Assembly: GCA_027449005.1 (NCBI GenBank)
Contig: DAIDML010000028.1
Span: 1 to 11,342, forward strand
DNA length: 11,342 nt
Direction of reading: 5' to 3'
Source: Erysipelotrichaceae bacterium
GTDB lineage: Bacteria > Bacillota_I > Bacilli_A > Erysipelotrichales > Erysipelotrichaceae
Position numbers and translations under genes: made by a program. A model generated the notes under the pieces. That model worked only from the letters and a program-made list of their open reading frames with translations. It did not search any database and was not told the DNA's origin. Positions 1 through 7,624 of this stretch are shown piece after piece; positions within the stretch are counted from its first letter, which is position 1; the number at the start of each line of letters is the position of its first letter.

Positions 1-2730
1 TCCACCATCTCCCCCTTCAGGGCCTAAATCAATGATGGTATCCGCATTCTTAATCACATCCAAGTTATGTTCAATGATGAGCACACTGTCACCTTGATCC
101 ACAATGCGATGCAAGACAGTCAGTAGCTTCGCCACATCATGAGTGTGCAGTCCTGTGGTGGGTTCATCCAACACAAACAAGGTTTTACCTGTTGCTTTGC
201 GTTGAAGTTCACTCGCCAGTTTTACCCGTTGTGCTTCTCCCCCTGATAAGGTGGTGGCTGATTGACCAAGTTTAATGTAGCCTAATCCCACATCTTGAAG
301 AATTCTTAGTTTAGAAGCAATTTTATGAATGTTTTCAAAGAAATCAACTCCTTCATCCACACTCATGTTTAAAACATCAAAGATGGTTTTTCCTTTATAG
401 GTGACTTGCAGGGTTTCAGGATTGTAGCGTTGTCCTTCACAATCTTCACATGAGACAAACACATCTGGAAGAAACAACATGGAGATTCTTTTAACCCCAT
501 CTCCTTGACACGTTTCACATCGTCCCCCCTTCACATTGAAGGAGAAACGTCCTTTTAAATACCCTCGTTTTTTCGCTTCAGGTGTCATCGCAAACAAGTC
601 ACGGATGTCATCAAAGATACCGGTGTAGGTGACAGGATTTGATCGTGGTGTTCGTCCAATTGGATCTTGATCCACCGCAATGATTTTATCAATGTGCTCT
701 AATCCTTCAATGGATTTAACTGCACCTGGTTTAACCTTAACACGGGAAATATGGTGTTGCAAGGTCTTTACAATGACTTCGTTGACCAGCGAGGACTTCC
801 CACTGCCACTCACCCCAGTTACGACCACCAATTGGTTCAGTGGGATGTCCACACTGATGTTTCTTAGGTTGTTTTCACTGGCTTCATTGACGTTAAGAAA
901 CAAACCATTACCACTGCGTGTTTGAGTTGGCATTGGAATGGATAAGGTCTTGTTCAGGTATTGACCCGTTATGGACGCATCACACGTTAAGATGTCCTTG
1001 GTTGGACCATTAAAGATGATTTCTCCCCCATGAAGCCCCGCTCCTGGACCCACATCCACAATCCAATCTGAGGCTTCCATCGTTTCTTCATCGTGTTCCA
1101 CCACAATAAGGGTGTTACCTAAATCACGCATGTCCATTAAGGTTTGAATGAGTTTAGCATTATCTCGTTGATGTAGACCAATCGATGGTTCATCCAAGAC
1201 ATACAAGACACCACTTAATCGCGAACCAATTTGTGTCGCTAAGCGAATACGTTGTGCTTCTCCTCCTGATAGAGAACCCGCTACACGATCTAAAGTTAAG
1301 TAGGATAATCCTACATTATCAAGAAACTGAAGTCGCTCTTTCACTTCTTTTAACACTAAACGTGCAATTTCTAAATCATGATCACTGAGCTTAAGTGAGT
1401 GAATGAAATCTAGGCCTTGAGTGATGGAGAAACGTGTGAAGTCATAAATGGAATGTTGGCTTAATTTAACACACAGTGCCATTTCATTGAGTCGCTTACC
1501 AGAACAGGTTGGGCAAGTGCTTTCACTCATGAAAGAACCATACCAATCTTTGGCCATATTGGAGGAGGTTTCAAAGAAACGACGTTGAATGAGGGTTAAG
1601 ACTCCTTCAATTCTTTCATTGCGTAAATAAGTATTCCCACTGCGTGAATGAATTGCGTATTTAATGGGTCCTTTAGAACCATGAAGCACAATGTCTTTAT
1701 GCTCATCAGATAATTTTGAGATAGGACTATTCATAGGAATGGAATAATGATCACAGAGTGTTTTAAAGTTTTGCCACTCTATGTTTTCACTGTCCACGAT
1801 GTTTTTATAATATCGTATTCCTCCTTGTAAGATGGATAAGGAGTCATCTGGAATGAGTAAGTCAATGTCAACTTGTTGGATCACCCCTAATCCTTTGCAT
1901 GTTTCACAAGCTCCTAGTGGGGAGTTAAACGAGAATAAGCGAGGTTCTAAATGAGGAAGTGAAAAACCACACTCAGCACACGCATAATTGGAAGACATGA
2001 GGGTTTCCACCCCATCAATCAGCACTAAGACTAAACCACTCGAAAGTTTCAAAGAGGTTTCAATGGAATCATACAAGCGAGATTGAGCTTGATCACTTAA
2101 GATCAAACGATCCACCATGACTTCAAGGGTATGCTTGTTGTTTTTGTTGAGTTGAATGTCATCTTCTAACAGTTTCATCTCACCATTAACACGAAGTCGT
2201 ACAAAGCCTTGTTTCATCAAATCATTCATCAAGTCTTTGTGTGTTCCCTTTTGATTACGAACCACTGGAGCTAACAGTTCAATCTTAGCACCACTCTTCG
2301 CATTCATCACATGATCCACCATCGTTTTAATCGACATCCCTACAATAGGGTGATGATGAATAGGACAGGTTGGTGTTCCAACACGAGCATACAGTAAGCG
2401 CAAGTAATCATAGATTTCAGTTACGGTTCCTACGGTGGAACGAGGATTATTGGATGTCGTTTTTTGATCAATCGCAATGGCTGGGGATAATCCTTCAATG
2501 GAATCCACATCAGGTTTTTCCATGTTGCCTAAAAATTGACGGGCATAGGCCGATAAAGATTCAACGTAACGACGTTGTCCTTCGGCATAAATGGTATCAA
2601 AAGCAAGGGAGGTTTTCCCACTGCCTGATAAGCCTGTCATGATAATGAATTGATTGCGAGGAAGCGTAAGGTTAATGTTTTTTAAGTTATTAACCCTCGC
2701 TCCTTTGATGACGATTTGATCGTTTTTCAT
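1..2730 (-). CDS. uvrA: UvrA, excinuclease ABC subunit A (partial, C-terminus cut by the window edge)
   Basis: ATPase of nucleotide excision repair. A UvrA dimer, with UvrB, scans DNA for bulky lesions, loads UvrB and leaves. The frame stays open for 910 codons from ATG to the window edge, ending in the conserved GPEGGDGG near the C-terminus. The family is about 940 residues, so roughly 30 are missing. Visible parts: Walker A of ATPase I (GLSGSGKTS, 33-41); zinc module C251/C254/C275/C278; signature SLSGGEAQR (486-494); Walker A of ATPase II (GVSGSGKSS, 639-647); zinc module C738/C741/C761/C764 around the FLPDVFVSC segment; signature TLSGGEAQR (from 827); Walker B VLDEPTTGLH (853-862). Both ATPase sites and both cysteine sets look intact. 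The start ATG overlaps the uvrB stop as ATGA and has an AAAGGTG ribosome site just upstream inside uvrB, so it should be translated with uvrB. Confidence 0.97.
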   Translation of the reverse strand, partial: MKNDQIVIKGARVNNLKNINLTLPRNQFIIMTGLSGSGKTSLAFDTIYAEGQRRYVESLSAYARQFLGNMEKPDVDSIEGLSPAIAIDQKTTSNNPRSTVGTVTEIYDYLRLLYARVGTPTCPIHHHPIVGMSIKTMVDHVMNAKSGAKIELLAPVVRNQKGTHKDLMNDLMKQGFVRLRVNGEMKLLEDDIQLNKNNKHTLEVMVDRLILSDQAQSRLYDSIETSLKLSSGLVLVLIDGVETLMSSNYACAECGFSLPHLEPRLFSFNSPLGACETCKGLGVIQQVDIDLLIPDDSLSILQGGIRYYKNIVDSENIEWQNFKTLCDHYSIPMNSPISKLSDEHKDIVLHGSKGPIKYAIHSRSGNTYLRNERIEGVLTLIQRRFFETSSNMAKDWYGSFMSESTCPTCSGKRLNEMALCVKLSQHSIYDFTRFSITQGLDFIHSLKLSDHDLEIARLVLKEVKERLQFLDNVGLSYLTLDRVAGSLSGGEAQRIRLATQIGSRLSGVLYVLDEPSIGLHQRDNAKLIQTLMDMRDLGNTLIVVEHDEETMEASDWIVDVGPGAGLHGGEIIFNGPTKDILTCDASITGQYLNKTLSIPMPTQTRSGNGLFLNVNEASENNLRNISVDIPLNQLVVVTGVSGSGKSSLVNEVIVKTLQHHISRVKVKPGAVKSIEGLEHIDKIIAVDQDPIGRTPRSNPVTYTGIFDDIRDLFAMTPEAKKRGYLKGRFSFNVKGGRCETCQGDGVKRISMLFLPDVFVSCEDCEGQRYNPETLQVTYKGKTIFDVLNMSVDEGVDFFENIHKIASKLRILQDVGLGYIKLGQSATTLSGGEAQRVKLASELQRKATGKTLFVLDEPTTGLHTHDVAKLLTVLHRIVDQGDSVLIIEHNLDVIKNADTIIDLGPEGGDGG

Positions 2731-4706
2731 AGTTCACCTTTAAGTTCAAAGAGGGCATCACGCAGTAATGCGGCACGCTCAAAGTTTAAGACTTTCGCTG
2801 CCTCCAACATATCCTTTTCAATTAGGGCAATGATCGCAGCTTTATCCGATGCGCTCACCTTGCCATGTTTTTGAATCAGACGGCGTGTAATCTCTTCGTT
2901 TTCTTTCCCTGCTACACTGTGTGCAATGTCTTTAATGATGGTTTTAGGGGTAATGTTGAATTTCTTGTTGTGTTCTTCTTGAATATGTCGACGACGATTG
3001 GTTTCATCAATCGCTTTCTTCATTGAATCGGTCATCTTATCTGCATACATGATGACCGTACCTTCATCATTACGTGCAGCTCGTCCAATGATCTGAATGA
3101 GTGAGCGAGAGGAACGTAAAAAGCCTTCTTTATCCGCATCCAAGATGGTAATCAAGGACACTTCAGGAATATCTAACCCTTCACGAAGTAAGTTAATCCC
3201 TACCACACAATCGTATTTACCTTTTCTCAGTTGACGAATGATTTCAATCCGCTCTAAGGTTTTCGTTTCATGGTGAAGATACACCGCATTGATTTCATGA
3301 ACAAGCAGATAAGAGGTTAACTCTTCAGCCATCTTCACTGTTAGGGTGGTGACTAATACACGTTGATTTTTTTCTTTACGCTTTATGATTTCTTCCATCA
3401 AATCATCTATTTGACCATAGGATGGACGAACATGAATGATCGGATCCACTAAACCCGTTGGACGAATGATTTGTTCAACCACGCGATGATTGACTTTGTC
3501 TAATTCAAAGTCACCTGGAGTTGCGGAAACATAAATGGTTTGCTTAGGTAAGGTTAAGAATTCTTCAAAACGCAGGGGTCGATTGTGTAATGCGGAAGGC
3601 AATCGGAAACCATAATCCACAAGCACTTTCTTACGAGCCTGATCCCCATTGAACATCCCTCTTACTTGAGGTAAACTCACATGGCTTTCATCCACCACAA
3701 ATAAGAAATCATCTGGAAAGAAATCAAAAATGGTATAAGGACGTTGTCCTGGTGTTCTCGCATCAATGTGCATGGAGTAGTTTTCAATGCCTGAACAATA
3801 CCCAAATTCACGTAAGGCTTCAATGTCGTAGCGTGTTCTCTGTTCCAAGCGTTGCATCTCTAAGAGTTTATTTTCTTCTTTAAGTTCTTTCAACCTTAGT
3901 TCCAATTCAGTTTCAATCGCATTGGCTGCTTCTAAGATTTGTGGCTTAAAGCGTGCGTATTCCGTTGCTGGAAAGATATTGTAAAGCATGTATCCTGAAT
4001 TAACTTTAAAGGTGATCGGATCAAGTTCCACAATCCGTTCAATCGTATTATCAAAAAATTCCACTCTTAAGACGAACTCATCGGTATAGCCTAAGGCAAT
4101 ATCAATGACATCCCCTTTGACTCTGAAGGTCCCTTTGGATAACTCAGTATCATTTCGGGTGTATTGACGAAGCACCAGTTTACTAATCAGTTCATCACGA
4201 TCCATGGTTTCATTGACTTTAATCGTGAAAAACATGTCCCGATAATTGTTAGGATCACTGGAGGCATAGATGCATGCCACTGAAGCGACCACAATCGTAT
4301 CTCTTCGAGTCAAGATAGAGTTAATGGAAGACAAGCGAAGCATGTCCAGTTCCTGGTTAATGGTGGCTGATTTTTCAATGTACGTGTCGGTGCGAGGCAT
4401 GTAAGCTTCAGGTTGATAGTAATCAAAGTTAGACACAAAGTATTCCACACGATTGTTTGGAAAGAACGATTTGAATTCATTGTAAAGTTGCCCTGCAAGG
4501 GTTTTATTATGAACAAGCACTAAGGTTGGTTTATTGACTTTGGCGATCACTGAAGAGATGGTAAACGTCTTTCCTGTTCCAGTCGCTCCTAAAAGGACTT
4601 GAAAAGGTTTGCCTTCTTCAAGGCCTTGAGTTAATTCCTCAATCGCTTTGGTTTGATCACCTGCGCTTGAGTAGGGAGCGATAAGTTGAAACGTTTCATT
4701 CATCAT
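2727..4706 (-). CDS. uvrB: UvrB, excinuclease ABC subunit B
   Basis: DNA-damage verification helicase of nucleotide excision repair. It receives DNA from UvrA, inserts a beta-hairpin between the strands and recruits UvrC. At 659 residues it is full length. Domains in order: Walker A GATGTGKT (40-47); beta-hairpin with DYYQPEAY (95-102); DEAD-type box DESH (339-342); helicase motifs GINLLREGLDIPEVS (503-517) and QIIGRAAR (538-545); C-terminal UVR domain (about 625-657), the UvrA/UvrC contact. Two positions differ from the usual sequence: the hairpin reads SNFDYY where SYYDYY is typical, and LRSSRSLIQ replaces LRSERSLIQ. The start is ATGATG, overlapping the ctpB stop by four bases. No Shine-Dalgarno sequence lies upstream, so translation probably depends on ribosomes finishing ctpB. 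Initiation at the second ATG, one codon on, is equally possible. No LexA box is seen ahead of the operon. Confidence 0.98.
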   Translation of the reverse strand: MMNETFQLIAPYSSAGDQTKAIEELTQGLEEGKPFQVLLGATGTGKTFTISSVIAKVNKPTLVLVHNKTLAGQLYNEFKSFFPNNRVEYFVSNFDYYQPEAYMPRTDTYIEKSATINQELDMLRLSSINSILTRRDTIVVASVACIYASSDPNNYRDMFFTIKVNETMDRDELISKLVLRQYTRNDTELSKGTFRVKGDVIDIALGYTDEFVLRVEFFDNTIERIVELDPITFKVNSGYMLYNIFPATEYARFKPQILEAANAIETELELRLKELKEENKLLEMQRLEQRTRYDIEALREFGYCSGIENYSMHIDARTPGQRPYTIFDFFPDDFLFVVDESHVSLPQVRGMFNGDQARKKVLVDYGFRLPSALHNRPLRFEEFLTLPKQTIYVSATPGDFELDKVNHRVVEQIIRPTGLVDPIIHVRPSYGQIDDLMEEIIKRKEKNQRVLVTTLTVKMAEELTSYLLVHEINAVYLHHETKTLERIEIIRQLRKGKYDCVVGINLLREGLDIPEVSLITILDADKEGFLRSSRSLIQIIGRAARNDEGTVIMYADKMTDSMKKAIDETNRRRHIQEEHNKKFNITPKTIIKDIAHSVAGKENEEITRRLIQKHGKVSASDKAAIIALIEKDMLEAAKVLNFERAALLRDALFELKGEL

Positions 4707-6187
4707 GGTTGTAAGAGTTCTAACGCTTTCAAGAGTTGAGGATCAAGCTGACGCTTGTTGGTGTACCACTCACGATACACTTGAGTGTACAAGGAGCGAT
4801 AGATTTCTGGAGTTAAAGATTCAACACTGCCAATGGATGTGGTTTGCGCATACGCATTAAGAGCATCCAAGGTTTGAAGCGAAAAGTACCCATCCATGCG
4901 TCCAGGATTGTAACCTAAGAAATCAAGTGCTTGTTGGGCAATTTGTGTGAAGTCAGAAACAGTGTCCACTAAAACAAGATCACTATCACTCATGAATTGA
5001 CGCTCACTCACAAAGAATGGATGTAACGTCACTTCCACATCAGGCGTAATACCAGTGTCTTGAATAGTATTCCCTTGCGGGCTTAACCATTGGGCCGTTG
5101 TCACTTTTAAAGCGGAACCATCTGAGAAAGGACGTGTGATTTGCACGGTTCCTTTACCAAAGGTAGTGACTCCCACTAAGGTAAAGTTGCCTTGTTCTGA
5201 CATGGCAGCAGCCAAGACTTCAGAAGCACTCGCAGAGTTTTGATTGACCAAAATGATGATGTCTTCAAAGTTAGTGTAACGTGATTGTGTTGCCACAAAA
5301 CCTTGTTCAACGCGACCATCACGAAGTTGTTGTTGAATGATGAGGGTATCTTTATCTAAGAAGAAAGCTGATATTTTAAGGAGTGTGTCTAAGAATCCTC
5401 CTCCATTATCACGCAAATCGATGATGAGTTTTGTAGCATTGGCTTGTTTAAAATCATCAAGATACACTTTAACTTGCTCAGCCGTATCAGATCCAAACTG
5501 ATAGATTTCTAAAATGGCGGTGTTTGCGTTAAGCATTTCACCATAGGCAGATGAGCGGATTTGATCACGTACAATGTCTTTCACAATGGTTTGGTTTCCT
5601 CTAAGGAATTCAATACTAACCACCGTATTGCGTTCACCACGGACCATACCAGCAATTTCACTGACATCCATGCCTGTCACATCAACACCATTCACTTTGT
5701 GAATGATGTCTCCAGGGACAACTCCAAATGATTCAGCAGGTGAGTTTCTGAATACTTTCTCAACCACAGTAATACCATCTAGGTTATATATTTGGACCCC
5801 AATTCCCACAAAGTTTGTGGTAATGGAGTTAGAGAATTCAAGGTATTCTTCAGGTGAAAAATATTCGGTGTAAGGATCTCCGTTTTGTTCAATCATGCCT
5901 TTGATGGCGCGTTCGATGAGAGTTTGATCAATGTTTTCAATGTCTTTACCATAGAACCATGTGGAAGATAATGTGTTGATGATCGCATCTAAACGTGCGA
6001 ATCGTGAACTATCCACAGGGGTGATGGTTGAGACATTGAGTTGTGCTGAAATAAGCCATCCTGTTAAGAAGGCTATCACAATGAGCACAATGAGGAAACG
6101 ATTCGTCCAACGTTGTCGTGATAAAGCACTGACTTCATCTGGCCAACGATGTTTTTCTAAGTGAATGACAACTTTTTCTTCTTCCAT
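4703..6187 (-). CDS. ctpB: Carboxy-terminal processing protease, S41 family, CtpA/CtpB type
   Basis: Membrane-anchored serine protease that cuts exported proteins outside the membrane; family members regulate sporulation proteases or cell-wall enzymes. I start it at ATG 6187 (494 residues): AAAGGAG lies eight bases upstream, while the in-frame GTG at 6196 overlaps that site. Layout: about 30 cytoplasmic residues; one transmembrane helix (31-47); a PDZ domain (about 126-197) with VGIGVQI and PGDIIHKVNG; the S41 protease core with DLRDNGGG (257-264); and a C-terminal peptidoglycan-binding-like segment (about 404-450, GYNPGRMDGYFS). The catalytic serine is S320 in NSASASE. The lysine base is K345 in FGKGTVQ, 25 residues on as in characterised S41 proteases, with Q349 behind it. 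All look intact. It is the first gene of a ctpB-uvrB-uvrA operon. The symbol follows the Bacillus protein of this architecture; CtpA is an equally acceptable name. The physiological substrate is unknown. Confidence 0.93.
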   Translation of the reverse strand: MEEEKVVIHLEKHRWPDEVSALSRQRWTNRFLIVLIVIAFLTGWLISAQLNVSTITPVDSSRFARLDAIINTLSSTWFYGKDIENIDQTLIERAIKGMIEQNGDPYTEYFSPEEYLEFSNSITTNFVGIGVQIYNLDGITVVEKVFRNSPAESFGVVPGDIIHKVNGVDVTGMDVSEIAGMVRGERNTVVSIEFLRGNQTIVKDIVRDQIRSSAYGEMLNANTAILEIYQFGSDTAEQVKVYLDDFKQANATKLIIDLRDNGGGFLDTLLKISAFFLDKDTLIIQQQLRDGRVEQGFVATQSRYTNFEDIIILVNQNSASASEVLAAAMSEQGNFTLVGVTTFGKGTVQITRPFSDGSALKVTTAQWLSPQGNTIQDTGITPDVEVTLHPFFVSERQFMSDSDLVLVDTVSDFTQIAQQALDFLGYNPGRMDGYFSLQTLDALNAYAQTTSIGSVESLTPEIYRSLYTQVYREWYTNKRQLDPQLLKALELLQP

Positions 6188-6195
6188 AGCGAACA

Positions 6196-6202
6196 CTCCT
6201 TT
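6196..6202 (-). promoter_or_regulatory. Ribosome binding site that sets the ctpB start
   Basis: On the minus strand this reads AAAGGAG, eight bases before the ATG at 6187. The longer frame, beginning with GTG at 6196, would start inside this site, so the shorter protein is preferred. Confidence 0.75.
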
Positions 6203-6216
6203 AAGTGGTATGACTC

Positions 6217-6244
6217 ATTGTATCACAGAGCTATCCGATGCTAG
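6217..6244 (-). promoter_or_regulatory. Candidate proximal promoter of ctpB-uvrB-uvrA
   Basis: The minus strand carries TGATACAAT, an extended -10 element (TG, one base, then TACAAT at 6222-6217). A poor -35 match, CTAGCA (6244-6239), lies 16 bases upstream. Transcription would start near 6210, giving a short leader that includes the AAAGGAG site. This rests on motif match alone. It competes with the distal candidate in the palindromic element at 6285-6333. Confidence 0.4.
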
Positions 6245-6284
6245 TTAATGATGCTTAGTGTGATGAATACGGTTAGTCATCTTA

Positions 6285-6333
6285 TAATTATACTCCTAAA
6301 TGATTTATTTCACACAAAAAAAGAGTATAATTA
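6285..6333. promoter_or_regulatory. Symmetric divergent promoter/operator candidate between ctpB and pepT
   Basis: An 11-base perfect inverted repeat, TAATTATACTC (6285-6295) and GAGTATAATTA (6323-6333), is separated by 27 bases. Each arm contains a consensus -10 hexamer TATAAT pointing outward: 6292-6287 on the minus strand toward ctpB, and 6326-6331 on the plus strand toward pepT. Both -35 boxes would have to lie in the 33 bases between the hexamers. None of the candidates there matches TTGACA well. The plus-strand promoter would give pepT a leader of about 18 bases containing its ribosome site. The arms could instead be a regulator's operator. The TATAAT matches are direct observation; promoter activity is inferred. 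Confidence 0.45.
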
Positions 6334-6346
6334 AAGTTAAATTCTT

Positions 6347-6351
6347 GGAGG
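6347..6351 (+). promoter_or_regulatory. Ribosome binding site of pepT
   Basis: GGAGG lies four bases before the ATG at 6356. It is a strong core with slightly short spacing, and it supports this start. Confidence 0.75.
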
Positions 6352-6355
6352 TCTT

Positions 6356-7585
6356 ATGAGAAAAGATTATATCGATCGTTTTATTCGTTATGCTCAAATC
6401 AACACCCGCTCAGATTCCAACAGTACCACCATTCCATCCACTCCATCTCAATGGGATTTTGTGGTGATGTTGAAGAAAGAGTTGGAAGACATTGGATGTG
6501 TTGATGTCTTCACCAATCCAGACAATGGTTTCGTGATGGCGACATTAAAAGGAAATACACAGAAAAATGTATCTCCTATTGGCTTTATTTCCCATGTGGA
6601 TACCGCTGATTTTAATGCTGAAAACATTCAGCCTCAAATCATTGACAACTATGATGGTGGGATCATCATGCTGGATTCATCCACTAACACCATTCTTGAT
6701 CCTGTGGTATTTCCTAACTTGAAAAACTACGTTGGGCATACACTGATTACCACCGATGGAACCACCTTGCTTGGGGCAGATGATAAAGCTGGAATTACAG
6801 CCATCATTGAAGCATTACGATTCTTAGTGGCTCATCCCGAAATCAAACATGGTGATGTTCGAGTGGCCTTTGGACCTGATGAAGAAATTGGTGTCGGGGC
6901 AAACCGCTTTGACGTGAAAGCCTTTAATACTGATTTTGCGTATACTGTGGATGGATCATATAAAGGACAAATTGAGTATGAGTGCTTCAATGCAGCATCC
7001 GCTACCGTCAACATCACTGGTATTTCTGTCCATCCTGGTACGGCTAAAGACAAGATGATTAACGCTTTTAAATTAGCCATGGAGTTTGATGCTCACTTAC
7101 CTCAAGATGAAGTGCCTGAAAAGACATCGGGAAGAGAAGGATTCTTCTTATGTGCTTCCATGACTTCAACCATTGAAGATGCTACCATGCATTACATCAT
7201 TCGAGATCATGATAAAACGAAGTTTTTAGCTAAGAAAGCAAAGATGCTTGAAATTAAAGACCTTCTTTCACAGAAATATCCAAAAGCGAAAATTGATGTT
7301 GTTCTTAAAGATTCCTATTATAATATGGCCGATAAAATTAAAGAAGACATGAGAAGTGTGGAGTTAGCACAAGAAGCCATGCATGCTTTAAACATCACAC
7401 CTATCATTGAACCGATTCGTGGAGGAACAGATGGTTCTAAGATTACCTTTATGGGTATCAATACTCCTAACTTGTTTACGGGTGGAGAGAACTTTCATGG
7501 TAAGTATGAGTTCTTAAGTGTAGATGATGGATTAGCTTGTGTTCAAACGATTGTGAAGATGATTGAACTTCATGCAATGAAATAA
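6356..7585 (+). CDS. pepT: Peptidase T, cytoplasmic aminotripeptidase (M20 family)
   Basis: Dizinc aminopeptidase that removes the N-terminal residue from tripeptides, part of intracellular peptide recycling and amino-acid supply. At 409 residues it matches the family length. Visible metal-site motifs: SHVDTADF with H80 and D82; LLGADDKAG with the bridging D142; FGPDEEIGVG with the general base E176 and ligand E177; YTVDG with D199; and ENFHGKYEF with H381. The dimerisation (lid) domain lies at about 205-325 and includes GISVHPGTAKDKMINA (222-237). There is no signal peptide, as expected for a cytoplasmic enzyme. It is the only plus-strand gene here, diverging from ctpB and converging on the M23 gene, so it forms its own transcription unit. 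It has no obvious functional tie to its neighbours. Base composition by eye resembles theirs, so recent transfer is not evident. Confidence 0.97.
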   Translation: MRKDYIDRFIRYAQINTRSDSNSTTIPSTPSQWDFVVMLKKELEDIGCVDVFTNPDNGFVMATLKGNTQKNVSPIGFISHVDTADFNAENIQPQIIDNYDGGIIMLDSSTNTILDPVVFPNLKNYVGHTLITTDGTTLLGADDKAGITAIIEALRFLVAHPEIKHGDVRVAFGPDEEIGVGANRFDVKAFNTDFAYTVDGSYKGQIEYECFNAASATVNITGISVHPGTAKDKMINAFKLAMEFDAHLPQDEVPEKTSGREGFFLCASMTSTIEDATMHYIIRDHDKTKFLAKKAKMLEIKDLLSQKYPKAKIDVVLKDSYYNMADKIKEDMRSVELAQEAMHALNITPIIEPIRGGTDGSKITFMGINTPNLFTGGENFHGKYEFLSVDDGLACVQTIVKMIELHAMK

Positions 7586-7619
7586 AAAAAACAGAGTCAG
7601 TTCAATGAACTGACTCTTT
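7584..7619. terminator. Palindromic intrinsic terminator between convergent pepT and the M23 gene
   Basis: A near-perfect palindrome (7593-7604 pairing with 7606-7617, 12-base arms such as AGAGTCAGTTCA) folds into a hairpin on either strand. On the minus strand it is followed by eight U residues (the A run at 7584-7591), a classic intrinsic terminator for the YitT-ftsE-ftsX-M23 transcript. On the plus strand the tail is only TTTGCTT, so it should stop pepT transcripts less efficiently. The pepT stop codon abuts the A run, and the M23 stop lies a few bases beyond the stem. Confidence 0.9.
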
Positions 7620-7624
7620 GCTTA

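Noticed and set aside
680..925. Plus-strand open frame of 81 codons inside uvrA
   Set aside because: It is antisense to the conserved second ATPase domain of uvrA, has no ribosome site I could support, and its translation resembles no protein. The same applies to the plus-strand frames at 1185-1388 and 2370-2642.
4310..4516. Minus-strand open frame of 68 codons overlapping uvrB in another frame
   Set aside because: It lies wholly inside the beta-hairpin region of uvrB and is a frame shadow of a strongly conserved gene.
6190..6203. Possible LexA box starting CGAAC upstream of ctpB
   Set aside because: The second half reads CTTTA rather than GTTCG, so it is only a half-site by chance.
6282..6296. 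Possible PerR/Fur-type box (TTATAATTAT...)
   Set aside because: The first ten bases fit the Bacillus PerR consensus, but the second half (ACTCC) does not. The match is better explained by a -10 element in AT-rich sequence.
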